DNA of 64,000 nt from Profundicola sp051011115 (GTDB lineage Bacteria; Bacteroidota; Bacteroidia; Flavobacteriales; Weeksellaceae): the NCBI GenBank assembly GCA_051011115.1, contig JBPCUN010000142.1, forward strand, positions 12,153 to 76,152, read 5' to 3'. Every line of letters starts with the position of its first letter. Positions within the stretch are counted from its first letter, which is position 1. Shown piece by piece: positions 8,325-17,202 of the stretch. The notes below the pieces were generated by a model. That model was not told the origin of the DNA. It did not search any database and saw only the letters and a list, made by a program, of their open reading frames with translations. Made by a program: the position numbers and the translations under genes.

Positions 8325-8591
8325 ATCATATCTTTTTTGAGTTGATGTAGTCCTGCACAAAAAAAGCGCAGGCAACTACACTCATCGATACTACGGCACT
8401 GGTACGCCTAACCCCGAATAAGCGAGCGCCCACGCCATAACGTGAGCGTTCTTACTTATTGCCTCGGGGTTACAAAAATTACCAGTTTTTAGTACCAAGA
8501 CCTAAAGCAAAAACACTTTAAGTATTTTCTATATTTTACATAGCAAATATACTAAACCCATTTCGATAGAACCATACTCACACAAAATTTA
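8325..8591 (-). promoter_or_regulatory. Structured leader of the receiver gene
   Basis: 267 bases between two minus-strand genes. They hold two hairpins: 8409-8472 (arms taaccccgaataag and cttatt-gcct-cggggtta, 4-base bulge) and 8346-8380 (arms tgtagt..cctgc and gcagg..actaca with a T7 run in the minus-strand loop). The arrangement resembles a transcription attenuator, but no leader peptide was identified. Confidence 0.45.
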
Positions 8592-8891
8592 TTACAGACA
8601 ATGTTTGTTATTGGATATATAATTTTGCTCCAGTATTGTCAAAATATCCGTTTCCTTGTAAATAATCTTACCTCCAATCTGTATATACGGCAGGATATTA
8701 TCATCACGGTATTGCTGTAAAGTCCGTTTGCTAATGTGTAACAGTTTGCACATATCCTCTCCCGATAGGTATATTTCTCCGTTCATTACAGGACGGTAGT
8801 TTTTCAATATACTTTCGATACGGGTTCTTAGCTGCGTTATCATTTCCTGATGGGCAATGATTTCTTCGGCTTCATTCGTCAGTAAATCCAT
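8592..8891 (-). CDS. Small helix-turn-helix (excisionase-like) protein
   Basis: A 99-residue protein with an N-terminal helical segment (EAEEIIAHQEMITQLRTRIESIL) and a MerR/excisionase-type winged HTH (GEDMCKLLHISKRTLQQYRDDNILPYIQIGGKIIYKETDI). The family includes Xis2c/Xis2d of CTnDOT, which bend DNA for excision and regulate tra operons. Overlaps the upstream HTH gene by 20 bases. Likely DNA-binding; the target is unknown, with the attachment site or a tra promoter as candidates. Confidence 0.85.
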   Translation of the reverse strand: MDLLTNEAEEIIAHQEMITQLRTRIESILKNYRPVMNGEIYLSGEDMCKLLHISKRTLQQYRDDNILPYIQIGGKIIYKETDILTILEQNYISNNKHCL

Positions 8892-9183
8892 TGTCTTTGG
8901 TATTGTACGGCAGTCCGGCTTCGAGTAAAGCCTGTACGTCCGAGCGTTTGTAATAATTCTTACGGTTCAGTTTGGAATAAGGTAATAACCCTTTGTCCTT
9001 ATACGTCTGCAAAGTCCGCTTGGTAATGTTCATCATCAAGCACACTTCCTGGTTATCGAGCCATTGCTCTTCTGCGAAAATTGGCGTGTATTTTTTTGTG
9101 GCATTTTCGGTCAGTTCCAAAAGTTCCCTCAGTTCATTCTGCATTCCGTCCAATGCGGATTTTTGTATTGCGATAACTTCCAT
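8872..9183 (-). CDS. Small helix-turn-helix (excisionase-like) protein
   Basis: A 103-residue paralogue of the preceding gene: an N-terminal coiled segment (MQNELRELLELTEN), then the HTH WLDNQEVCLMMNITKRTLQ with the wing YSKLNRKNYYKRSDVQALL. First gene of a two-gene unit; two 20-base-spaced copies of the element-wide motif lie 64-97 bases upstream. A second pair of the same type sits at 50706-51380. Confidence 0.85.
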   Translation of the reverse strand: MEVIAIQKSALDGMQNELRELLELTENATKKYTPIFAEEQWLDNQEVCLMMNITKRTLQTYKDKGLLPYSKLNRKNYYKRSDVQALLEAGLPYNTKDNGFTDE

Positions 9184-9246
9184 AATCTGCTCAATTTTTC
9201 TGTGGAAGTGAATTTATAAAGGCTTATTACAAGGGTTGGAAATGTT

Positions 9247-9279
9247 GTACCTATTGGCGTTGAAAGGCACTGTTTGGCG
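9247..9279. repeat. Phased motif pair, site a
   Basis: GGCACTGTTTGGC at 9266-9278 and a weaker copy ending TTGGC at 9258, exactly 20 bases apart. It lies upstream of the minus-strand HTH pair (start 9183). Confidence 0.6.
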
Positions 9280-9296
9280 GTTTACTATCTCCGTAA

Positions 9297-9336
9297 ACAA
9301 AAATCGGATAGCCTTTTGAGCTATCCGATTTTTTAC
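9297..9336 (-). terminator. Bidirectional terminator after the ATPase gene
   Basis: Stem aatcggatagc / gctatccgatt, 7-base loop, flanked by A and T runs on either side. It lies 16 bases beyond the stop of the minus-strand ATPase. Confidence 0.85.
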
Positions 9337-9351
9337 TGCTATTTTGAAATA

Positions 9352-11940
9352 TTAATTGTATGTTGACTGGAATGTCCTTAGTTTAATTTTAAAGCCGTTT
9401 TTCCAATTAGAATAGTCTGTAATGTCTTGGTCAATTTCTGGTTTATTTGGTAACAATGGAATTGTTGAAGTCCCTCCATCGTGTTCTGTTACGGAATACT
9501 TTCCGAATAGGTTTAGAAGAAAATCAACATCTGTTTGCTCTGTAACAATATAACTTGATAAATTACCTTTTTTTAGATGAATGTTTTTAGAAAATCGTTC
9601 GTAAGTTTTATTTGATAAAACTTCTTCAACAGAACGTTCTAACAACATTCTAAATCTTTTTCTTGCAGAATCAAGTTTAGTTTCTCGTCCGTGTGCATCA
9701 GTTAATATAAGAGCATCGTGTTCTGTTAGTATTCTTCTGATAGAATCGACTCTTTCTTGCACATTTTTAGCTAAATATGGAATCTCGTCTGTAACGATAC
9801 CACTTATTCCATTGTATTTGTCAATTCCTATTACTGTGCAGTCCGTTGATGTTATTGCTTTATGTGTATCTATAAGCAAACGTAAAAATGACAGGTCGTG
9901 AGTAAAGACAACTATCTGTCGGTTTTGTGATAGTTGAACAATTTTATCCGAAATTTTATCCCTATTATCCATATCCAAAGACGTAACAGGGTCATCAAAT
10001 ATTATCGTATTTAGACGATTGTCAATCGTACATTCAGCTAAAAAGTTTGATAAGGCAATAATTTTTTGTTCGCCCTCACTTAAAATTGAGTTGATTGAAT
10101 CATTAATTCCGTTTAAGCCACATCTTTGATATGTATTTCCTTGACTTGTTCTCGTTCTTGAAATCAAAACTTTACTTGCTAAATCACGATTGAAGAAATT
10201 GAGATGGGAAACAAATTCTTGGTGCTGCAAACTTACGGCTTGGTTTTCCATTAGTTCGCCAATTTTGCGTGAAATACCATTGGTGGCGAGTTGGGATTGA
10301 CAAGTGTTTATCCAAGACCTGTATTTATATTCGTCAAAGTATTGAAGAATAGCCGTTTTGTTGTTAAACAAAAATTCTTTTGCTGATAGTTCATTAAGTT
10401 CAGAAACTAAGGTGTTTCTATTTTGTAGAAGCTGATTGTTCTGGGCAATCTCGGCATCAATTCTTGGAATTATGCTTGTTATACTTGGTGTCAGAGTTTG
10501 TAAACTTATGTTTAGTTCGCCACCATTTTGCAAAAAAGTAATGATTGAATTTCTGAATGTAGCAACTGAATTAGCAAACTGGTTATAGCTATCTCGAAAA
10601 TTTGGTATCAACTGCTCTAACTCTGCAAGGTTTTCAATTGGTGGAATTACCAATGAATTGTATAAGTTTAGCTTTCCCTGAACTGTTGAGTTAATTAAAT
10701 TTAGCTGTGTAGAAACGTCATTTAATACAAATTGATTGAAAGTTGTCAATCTTTGTTGTGCAGTTTCGTCAAGTTCTTGTTGGCACAACACACATTTTTC
10801 TAATGAAGTTAAGGATGGGAAATTTTGACCATCTGAAAGATTTGAACTATGTGCATAATTTCTTGCAGCTTCCCACAAAGTTCGCCAAGGATTTGTGCCA
10901 AATCCTTCTAACGTGTTTACGTTTTGTAGTTGAGTTGTCGCAATTTGATACGCTTGATTAACGCTTTCAAAAGTATTTCTATTTGCTATTAGTTCGTTTA
11001 AGTTTTGTTCGTCAAATAATGTTTCAATTTGTAAAAATTGTTGTATGTAGCCGTTAATCCGTGTTCGCTGATTGGTTAAGTTTGTAATGTTTTGTTGAGG
11101 ATTTTGTGCTGTGGTTAAGGTTGTAAGTTCTTGCTTTCTATTGATGTTTGCTTGACTAAATTGGATGTATGAATCAACGTTTGTTCGTTGTAGATTTTCT
11201 ATTGTTCCATACCATTGTGCTGTGGAGGTTTGAAGTAAATTTTGTGGCAACCCTGGTTTTTGTGTGTTGTAAGAAGCAACAGACGAATTAAAGGCTTGCG
11301 AAATACTTCCAAAGGTCGAAACCAATTTTTCTAAAACATCAATTCCTACAGGTTTATATTCTGTGGGATTTTCATTGTTGATGTAAATATTTCCGCAGTC
11401 GTTATCAAAAACAAAAAATGAATTAAGGATAGGATTGCTCGGACTATTTTCTGTCCAAGAAAAGTTAATGTTTGAACCATTGTCTTCTACAATAAAATCA
11501 ACTTGTTGTTGATTAGAAGATGGATTAAAAACATTCTTTTTTAGTGTAACACTTGGATTTCTGCTCCAGCAAAGTTTTCTCAAAATACGTGAGTAGCTTG
11601 ATTTTCCCGAACCATTTCCACCATAAACTATTGTCAAACCTGTATTGGAGAATTGTAACCCTCCTTGATTGTGTAAGGCACAAATATTAATAGGATTGTT
11701 TAAGCTGATTAATTTGGGATAATTGCCACTTATCGCAATTGTTGTTGGAATGTGTGTGCTATTAAGCGGAATAGGGTTTATAGTAATTGTATTGTCACCA
11801 CATTCTTTTTTTACCAATTGAACAAGTTCGTCAATGTCGTTTTGTGTAAGTGTTGTTGATGCGACAAGTCTTCGTAAAGCATCTTGAACAAACGCTGGTC
11901 TGCCTTGCGACCAATTTAAAATATCCTGATATATAGACAT
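9352..11940 (-). CDS. SMC/RloC-like AAA ATPase with zinc-hook-like motif
   Basis: An 862-residue ABC-type ATPase of the AAA_13 (RloC/PrrC-related) kind. Walker A is GGNGSGKSS (about 107-116). Long coiled-coil arms, unusually rich in Asn and Gln, flank a Cys-x-x-Cys (CVLCQQ, about 383) at the hinge, as in a zinc hook. The ABC signature is LSEGEQK (about 620), Walker B is IIFDDPVTSLD (about 648) and the H-loop is VFTHDLSF. The C-terminal 130 residues contain two Arg-x3-Glu pairs and several His, but the anticodon-nuclease triad spacing is not clearly met. It is a single gene with its own terminator and more AT-rich than the tra genes beside it, so a transferred defence gene is a fair inference. 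Confidence 0.8.
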   Translation of the reverse strand: MSIYQDILNWSQGRPAFVQDALRRLVASTTLTQNDIDELVQLVKKECGDNTITINPIPLNSTHIPTTIAISGNYPKLISLNNPINICALHNQGGLQFSNTGLTIVYGGNGSGKSSYSRILRKLCWSRNPSVTLKKNVFNPSSNQQQVDFIVEDNGSNINFSWTENSPSNPILNSFFVFDNDCGNIYINNENPTEYKPVGIDVLEKLVSTFGSISQAFNSSVASYNTQKPGLPQNLLQTSTAQWYGTIENLQRTNVDSYIQFSQANINRKQELTTLTTAQNPQQNITNLTNQRTRINGYIQQFLQIETLFDEQNLNELIANRNTFESVNQAYQIATTQLQNVNTLEGFGTNPWRTLWEAARNYAHSSNLSDGQNFPSLTSLEKCVLCQQELDETAQQRLTTFNQFVLNDVSTQLNLINSTVQGKLNLYNSLVIPPIENLAELEQLIPNFRDSYNQFANSVATFRNSIITFLQNGGELNISLQTLTPSITSIIPRIDAEIAQNNQLLQNRNTLVSELNELSAKEFLFNNKTAILQYFDEYKYRSWINTCQSQLATNGISRKIGELMENQAVSLQHQEFVSHLNFFNRDLASKVLISRTRTSQGNTYQRCGLNGINDSINSILSEGEQKIIALSNFLAECTIDNRLNTIIFDDPVTSLDMDNRDKISDKIVQLSQNRQIVVFTHDLSFLRLLIDTHKAITSTDCTVIGIDKYNGISGIVTDEIPYLAKNVQERVDSIRRILTEHDALILTDAHGRETKLDSARKRFRMLLERSVEEVLSNKTYERFSKNIHLKKGNLSSYIVTEQTDVDFLLNLFGKYSVTEHDGGTSTIPLLPNKPEIDQDITDYSNWKNGFKIKLRTFQSTYN

Positions 11941-12031
11941 TGTTTATAGTATTTAGTTTAGGTTGTAAGGTTGTACTCTACATTTACAGCTAACACATTT
12001 ATTATCCTACAAAAATAGTTAAATGATAAGT

Positions 12032-12307
12032 TTAGTTATGATTTATTGTCGGGATTGGCTGCTCTGTTTTAATTTCTTTTTTCTCACGGGAATAGACCCA
12101 CAATGACAATAGCCCGAATATAATCAGTGCATAAGCTACCCATTTGCCAACCTTTTCAATCAATTTAATGAAAACCGAACTTTCATAAGATGAAAAACCC
12201 TCTGCTCCCATAGGGCTGCGCCTGTAAAACTTTCTTCGGTTAATCCAGTAACAAAGTCCCAAGCCTGCAACCAAAAATATTATCCCTATAACCAATGATG
12301 CAACCAT
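12032..12307 (-). CDS. Small two-TM protein at the end of the tra region
   Basis: A 91-residue protein with two predicted membrane helices (about 3-22 and 55-71) around a short basic and aromatic loop (NRRKFYRRSPMGAEGFSSYES). Homologues usually follow traQ in this ICE family; some databases give them a transporter name that the sequence does not support. A terminator hairpin separates it from traQ. Function unknown. Confidence 0.7.
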   Translation of the reverse strand: MVASLVIGIIFLVAGLGLCYWINRRKFYRRSPMGAEGFSSYESSVFIKLIEKVGKWVAYALIIFGLLSLWVYSREKKEIKTEQPIPTINHN

Positions 12308-12396
12308 ATCCTCACATTTTTAATTTCACAAGTATAAATTTAAGAAATATTGATGAACCATTAAAATGCACCTAAGCAAATACGCTGTAAATAGAA

Positions 12397-12427
12397 AACG
12401 GCTTACTAATCAGATAAGCCGTTTTTT
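12397..12427 (-). terminator. Hairpin after traQ
   Basis: Stem aacggctta / taagccgtt with a 9-base loop, between the traQ stop and the next minus-strand gene. T-runs occur on both sides, so it may act in both directions. Confidence 0.7.
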
Positions 12428-12446
12428 ATGAAATGAAATACTACTA

Positions 12447-12896
12447 TTAATCGCTACTGTTAAATTGAAAAGTTATCTGCTTTTCATTCCCGAAGCTGTC
12501 CGAAATCCAAACATCGAAGGACTGTGATATGGCAGACGTTGAGGTGTAATACAACCTGAACTGCTCTGTTGGTAATTGGTACAGGTCATTGGGCAGATAC
12601 GGCGGTTCATCATAATACTGCAATGTACCCTGTCCGTCAAACTGAAAGTAGCGGAGAAAATACTGTGTGTTGCTGTAATTGCCTATTCGCTGAATGGTAA
12701 TGCGTATTTCTACCGTTTGCCCGTTGGCAACATCTTTGGGAACCGGCATCACGTTTACCTCAAAGGGAAAATCGTTCTGTATTTCGAGTTCGTCGTCTTT
12801 GCTACAAGATACCAAAGAAACCGAAGCTGTGAGGATTGCCAGCATTACATATATAGGCAGTAATCCTGTTCTGAATTTATTGAATATTGCTATCAT
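12447..12896 (-). CDS. traQ: Conjugative transfer protein TraQ (DUF3872)
   Basis: A 149-residue lipoprotein-like protein with an N-terminal hydrophobic segment ending in a lipobox (SVSLVSC), then the DUF3872 beta-rich domain (FPFEVNVMPVPKDVANGQTVEIRI). TraQ is a small envelope part of the Bacteroidetes transfer machine. Last recognisable gene of the traE-Q transcript; a hairpin follows. Confidence 0.88.
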   Translation of the reverse strand: MIAIFNKFRTGLLPIYVMLAILTASVSLVSCSKDDELEIQNDFPFEVNVMPVPKDVANGQTVEIRITIQRIGNYSNTQYFLRYFQFDGQGTLQYYDEPPYLPNDLYQLPTEQFRLYYTSTSAISQSFDVWISDSFGNEKQITFQFNSSD

Positions 12897-12908
12897 TGTT
12901 TTTACGTT

Positions 12909-13469
12909 TTAAAAATTAAACCTTAATCCCACACCTGCGGATGGTCGGAACTGTTGCAAATCCGTCCCCCACAAGACCTTTGTACGCCCTTGCAGGACAA
13001 GTACAAAACGGTCGGACAGGTAGGTTTCAAAAGTGAGGCGACCGCCTGCTCCGTAGATAAAATTATCCTCGCTCAAAATCTTTGCTCCGTCATATAACAT
13101 CGTTTCGCCACGGTTGATGGTTTCGTAACCGACAACGCCTGTTATCCCGAAGTTCAATGTGATGTTCTTACGGGCATCGCCCAGCAGGAAGAAACTGTAA
13201 CCGCCCTCTGCGGTATAAGTTTCCTGCGGTATGCGCAGGTCTTTATAATCGTGGTATTGATGCGTGTATTCCAACGCCCAAAGCTGGTAGTTACCATTTT
13301 TGCCGTTCACGGTCATTGCGGCACTGACATAATAATCATTGCCAATCTTGTCATCGGATAATACACCTGCACTTATTTCCAATCCTTTCTGTTTTGGAAG
13401 CATTCTTTGTGCCTGTGTAACCGTGATGGCCATCAAGATGAGCATCACGGTATAGATATACTTTTTCAT
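12909..13469 (-). CDS. traO: Conjugative transfer protein TraO
   Basis: A 186-residue exported protein with a signal peptide (cleavage near TQA|QR). It then shows a beta-barrel-like pattern of alternating strands (GLEISAGVLSD, ALEYTHQYHD, GVGLRFNF at the end), typical of TraO, an outer-membrane-associated component. The terminal Phe fits an outer-membrane beta-barrel. Twelve bases separate it from traQ. Confidence 0.9.
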   Translation of the reverse strand: MKKYIYTVMLILMAITVTQAQRMLPKQKGLEISAGVLSDDKIGNDYYVSAAMTVNGKNGNYQLWALEYTHQYHDYKDLRIPQETYTAEGGYSFFLLGDARKNITLNFGITGVVGYETINRGETMLYDGAKILSEDNFIYGAGGRLTFETYLSDRFVLVLQGRTKVLWGTDLQQFRPSAGVGLRFNF

Positions 13470-13490
13470 ATTATTTGCTTTAAAGGGTTA

Positions 13491-14390
13491 TTAAAATTTC
13501 AAGTGCATATCGTTAATCAAACGGGCTTTGATTAAGTCTGAATTTTCGATTTGTAGTATCTGATGCCTACCCCCGTTTTTCTCAAAAATCTCAATAAGCA
13601 ATACCTTGTCATCGGCAATGGTAAATTGGTCTAACAGGAACACGTTTTGTTCAGTTGTTTTACCACCAATCTCATCCAATGGCTTGTAAGTGCGTAATGG
13701 TATCATCGGGCGTTCCTGTACAACTGTACGTTTGGCTACCTTTTTATCCACTACTTTGAAATTGATAAAATCAATCTGAAACGGCACATTGGTACGGTTT
13801 CTCAATTCGGTATGGAAATAGTATTTCCCGTTGTGGATGTAAATGCTTTTGAGGATAAACTGAATACCGAAACTCTTAGCCCCGATATGCATTACAATGC
13901 GTTTGTCCTTTTTGTAAATGGTTTCCAAAAGCAAGCCTGCCAATGATGGCGAATTGTTGCCCAATTCCTCAAAAAGCACATCGTTTCCGTTGGCTTTATC
14001 TAACGCCTTTTGCATTGTGAGCAGGTCATAGCTCAATGCTTCGGGATAGGAACTGTAATACACATTGAAGCTATAAAAACGCCCGTCATTCGTAATGACT
14101 GAAAAATTGGTTTCAGGTTCAAAATCCCTTACCGTTGCTTTTACACGCAACACGTTTTCCGCATCTTCCGCTTTCCCTGCAATCAGGTATTCGCTTCCCA
14201 AATCCACGTAACGGATAGCGGTCGGGAAAATGAGGTGTGAAGTCTTATCGTATGTCACTTCCATTTTATATGGTTCTATCTTGCCCAACGCAAGCGGAGT
14301 TTTTGCATTTGCACTGTCCTGTGCATAAGATTGTACGGCAAAGCCGAGTATCAGGGCGATTGCCCAAAAGGTTTTAAAATGATTTTTCAT
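13491..14390 (-). CDS. traN: Conjugative transfer protein TraN (DUF4138)
   Basis: A 299-residue exported protein with a signal peptide ending at QSYA|QD, followed by the DUF4138 beta-sandwich (YDKTSHLIFPTAIRYVDLGS near the start, FHTELRNRTNVPFQIDFI in the middle). TraN is the VirB9-like periplasmic and outer-membrane channel protein of this system. It sits between TraM (VirB10-like) and TraO in the standard order. Confidence 0.92.
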   Translation of the reverse strand: MKNHFKTFWAIALILGFAVQSYAQDSANAKTPLALGKIEPYKMEVTYDKTSHLIFPTAIRYVDLGSEYLIAGKAEDAENVLRVKATVRDFEPETNFSVITNDGRFYSFNVYYSSYPEALSYDLLTMQKALDKANGNDVLFEELGNNSPSLAGLLLETIYKKDKRIVMHIGAKSFGIQFILKSIYIHNGKYYFHTELRNRTNVPFQIDFINFKVVDKKVAKRTVVQERPMIPLRTYKPLDEIGGKTTEQNVFLLDQFTIADDKVLLIEIFEKNGGRHQILQIENSDLIKARLINDMHLKF

Positions 14391-14475
14391 TGTCTTTAAT
14401 TTTATTGTTAATTGTGATGAAGCGTGTTCCGTTGCACGGAACAGGTTTCATTTGTTTAAAAATTTGAGTTCAACA

Positions 14476-15825
14476 TTATTTTTTAGATACAAGGAAGACC
14501 TGATGTCCTGCTTTTAGCGTAACCTTTGGGGTTCTTACCTTTTTGGCGAAATAGCCCGAAATTCCCTGTACCACTCCTTTGCTTAAATCTGCGGCAACCT
14601 GTTGTCCGGCATTCTGTGTGAGCATTACGCTCGTTCCACCTGTCTGGCTCATATTGCCTGCCATTTCGGTAAGGGCATTCATTTCGGGCGAATACGGAAC
14701 ATACAAGCCTTGCTGTCCGTCCAAATCGTAGATGGTTATATCTACCGGAATGATATTGCCCTCCAGTTCTATCGAGGTAATCTTTAATTGTAGCCTGCCA
14801 TTCTGAAATTTGGCATTAGCAGTTACAACCGTTCCTTTTGGAATAGTACGTTGTGGCGTTTGGGCAGGTTCTAATAATCGTAAACACACACCCGTTTCGC
14901 CAATAACCGTTTGAGCATCGTGTACGCAGGCTTTTATGCTATTTTTAGGTTGTACCACCTGCTCCACAGAACCGGCGGTATAAAAACCACGGTTCTTTGT
15001 TTCACTCCAATCGGCTAAAAAAGCACTGTCCGTAGGCTCCCGATACAAGGCTGATACGGTGTTCTTTCTTGCAGGCGTAAACGATACAAAATGCTCCTTT
15101 TGATTAGCACCCGCTGCACCAACAGCACCCGGAGCAGCACCATTAGCAGGGGCGGCAGTTCCGGTATTAGCATTCTGCGGAAGATACTTTGCCGCCATTT
15201 CGTAGGACTTCTCCATTAGTTTAAGTTGGTCATCTACGGTGGCAACAGGTGGCACATCTTTTTCAGCCAGCTTTTCTTTCATTTCGTCCAGTTGCCTGCG
15301 GAGTTCCATTGTTTCCGAATTATTATCCTGATAAAATGAACCCAATGTGCTTTGCATATTTCGGTAGCTGTTCAGCCCAGGATTGCCGTTTCTTCCCGAA
15401 TTTCTGCCACCTCCGCCAAAGCCGTTACTTTCCTCATCTTCAGGAAACTGCTCATCGGTCGGTTCTTCCTTATCTTCCGTATTCCAGTAGTCGGAAAGCG
15501 TTGCAAGCGCATTGCGTTTTTCCTGCTCTTTGCGTTCGAGCATTTCCTGCTCATACGCTTTGCCTTTGTCGGCAGGCATTCCCGCTCCGGTAGCCTGTGG
15601 TACAGCATCGTTTAGCCCCACATTTTCGATTGCCTTTTTATCTTCGGAGGGTTTAAATATGAGGTACATACAACCCACGAAGACAATCGCTATTAAACCA
15701 AAGATTAAGGGCTTTTTGAGCTTCTCCTTATTATTCTGTGTACCGTCTTGCAGCACATCAGCGGTTGCTGTCGGGTTCCCTTCCGTTACCCGAACAACCG
15801 ATTTTTTGTTCTCATTTTCTTTCAT
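14476..15825 (-). CDS. traM: Conjugative transfer protein TraM (VirB10-like)
   Basis: A 449-residue inner-membrane-anchored protein: cytosolic basic N-terminus, one membrane helix (about 38-57), then a long Glu/Asn/Gly-rich and coiled periplasmic linker, and a C-terminal beta domain (IPKGTVVTANAKFQNGRLQL to the end). This fits the VirB10/TrbI-like bridge across the envelope. It overlaps traL by 14 bases. Confidence 0.92.
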   Translation of the reverse strand: MKENENKKSVVRVTEGNPTATADVLQDGTQNNKEKLKKPLIFGLIAIVFVGCMYLIFKPSEDKKAIENVGLNDAVPQATGAGMPADKGKAYEQEMLERKEQEKRNALATLSDYWNTEDKEEPTDEQFPEDEESNGFGGGGRNSGRNGNPGLNSYRNMQSTLGSFYQDNNSETMELRRQLDEMKEKLAEKDVPPVATVDDQLKLMEKSYEMAAKYLPQNANTGTAAPANGAAPGAVGAAGANQKEHFVSFTPARKNTVSALYREPTDSAFLADWSETKNRGFYTAGSVEQVVQPKNSIKACVHDAQTVIGETGVCLRLLEPAQTPQRTIPKGTVVTANAKFQNGRLQLKITSIELEGNIIPVDITIYDLDGQQGLYVPYSPEMNALTEMAGNMSQTGGTSVMLTQNAGQQVAADLSKGVVQGISGYFAKKVRTPKVTLKAGHQVFLVSKK

Positions 15826-16099
15826 AAATCTTATTTTTTAGAATTGTTGATAATGTGTCCTGCAATCTTGCAGGGCTTTCAATTTTTTTGAGGACAGGGT
15901 TTTCGATATGCTCAATGACCATATCGTTACCGGATTTTGAGGTGTCGTACATTACTTTGCCAATGACCGCCACGGTAAGCAGTAGGTAACCCACAAAAAA
16001 GTACAGGGTATATTGGTGCTGTTTGCGCACTGGCAATGCCTGCCAACGTTCGTCGAGCATATCAAAATACCTATCCATATTTGCTCTTAATTTTTTCAT
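15812..16099 (-). CDS. traL: Conjugative transfer protein TraL (DUF3989)
   Basis: A 95-residue protein with one membrane helix (YTLYFFVGYLLLTVAVIGKVM). The N-terminal MKKLRANMDRYFDMLDERW is the usual TraL start, so ATG 16099 is chosen over the longer frame to 16168, which would run into the gene upstream. It lies between an unknown tra-operon gene and traM. Confidence 0.85.
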   Translation of the reverse strand: MKKLRANMDRYFDMLDERWQALPVRKQHQYTLYFFVGYLLLTVAVIGKVMYDTSKSGNDMVIEHIENPVLKKIESPARLQDTLSTILKNKIYERK

Positions 16100-16118
16100 A
16101 GCCTTACTATTTCTATTG

Positions 16119-16547
16119 TTATAGCTTGAAACGCTTAGGGCTTTTCCCTGCCTTTTGTTTCGGTGCATCGTTGACCAATGCCACCGCTTCCACCGCTTTG
16201 GGTGCGGATATTACAGACAGGTTTGCCAGTTCCGATTTTTTGAGCAATTGCCCAAATTGGTCTTTTCTTGCTACCTCCATTCTGTTGAGAGAAAATTTGC
16301 CGTTCAGGTATTTTACCCACATACTGCATTGTACACGTGGCTTGTCTTCGCCCGACCATTGCAGGTAGCCTGTCAGCAACAAATCCTGTTTAGGTAAACT
16401 GTCAGTTCCTTTTTGGCAGCTTTCAAGGTATTCGCTGATGCTGTCTTTCAGCTTTCCGGCATACGCTCCCTGCGTATGGAAATAACCATTATATCCTTTG
16501 TCTGTAAGGATTTTCGCAAACGTGTTTAAATCTGATAATGCTTCCAT
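16119..16547 (-). CDS. Unknown protein in the tra operon
   Basis: A 142-residue soluble protein between traK and traL. It has a folded N-terminal part (MEALSDLNTFAKILTDKGYNGYFH.. and LTGYLQWSGEDKPRVQCSMWVKYLNGKF) and a basic, Ala/Lys-rich tail. No signal peptide or membrane segment. CTnDOT has no equivalent at this place that I recall, while flavobacterial ICEs often do. Probably a cytosolic factor; no function can be assigned. Confidence 0.7.
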   Translation of the reverse strand: MEALSDLNTFAKILTDKGYNGYFHTQGAYAGKLKDSISEYLESCQKGTDSLPKQDLLLTGYLQWSGEDKPRVQCSMWVKYLNGKFSLNRMEVARKDQFGQLLKKSELANLSVISAPKAVEAVALVNDAPKQKAGKSPKRFKL

Positions 16548-16558
16548 AAGATTGTTTT

Positions 16559-17182
16559 TTAGCGTTCTATAACTTCTATGTCCCTGTTTTCAACCACTGC
16601 AAACTTTTCAATGTTGAAGCCTTGCGGGTTATTGTCGGAACGAACAGAGTTTACGAGATAGCAGGAAGTAATCAGGTTACGTCTTGTTACATTGCTCGAA
16701 CGGATAATGAATTGTTTGGCGTAGGTTCGTACCGCATACGGGTAAGTGTCGAAATTGCACACGACACTATCCACCTCTATACGTTGCTGCACATTCCCCG
16801 AAATGATACGGCTGTAATAACCCTTTTCCGACAAGTCTTTGTAGTAATCAAAAGCACTTTTATCGGCAAGGTTGAACGCTCTGCTCATATTGCTTTCGAT
16901 AGCATTTTTATCGGGAGCAAGCGTAAAGAAAAGCTCGTGAAAACGTCTGACGTGTTCCCTTGCTTCCACAGGTCGGTTGATGCTCGCATCTTGTGATAAG
17001 GCAAGCATCAAAGATTTGCCATTATCCAATACATAGATTTTTTGGCGTTGTTCTTCTGCAAAGCTGTAGGACTGCCATACGGCATATCCTACCACGCCAA
17101 TGCAGAGAACCGCAAACACAATGGCATATAATCTTATCTGCCTAAAGCTGTTTTCGATATTTCTTAGCGTTTTAAATTCCAT
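16559..17182 (-). CDS. traK: Conjugative transfer protein TraK (VirB8-like)
   Basis: A 207-residue protein: short cytosolic N-terminus (MEFKTLRNIENSFRQIR), one membrane helix (about 17-36), then a periplasmic alpha/beta domain. The Bacteroidetes TraK family occupies the VirB8-like place in the channel. Starts 20 bases after traJ ends. Confidence 0.9.
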   Translation of the reverse strand: MEFKTLRNIENSFRQIRLYAIVFAVLCIGVVGYAVWQSYSFAEEQRQKIYVLDNGKSLMLALSQDASINRPVEAREHVRRFHELFFTLAPDKNAIESNMSRAFNLADKSAFDYYKDLSEKGYYSRIISGNVQQRIEVDSVVCNFDTYPYAVRTYAKQFIIRSSNVTRRNLITSCYLVNSVRSDNNPQGFNIEKFAVVENRDIEVIER

Positions 17183-17202
17183 TTTTTAGAATGATTAATT
17201 GT

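Noticed and set aside
9352..11940. ATPase as PtuA of a Septu system
   Set aside because: No adjacent HNH-type PtuB gene; both neighbours are unrelated and a terminator ends the gene.
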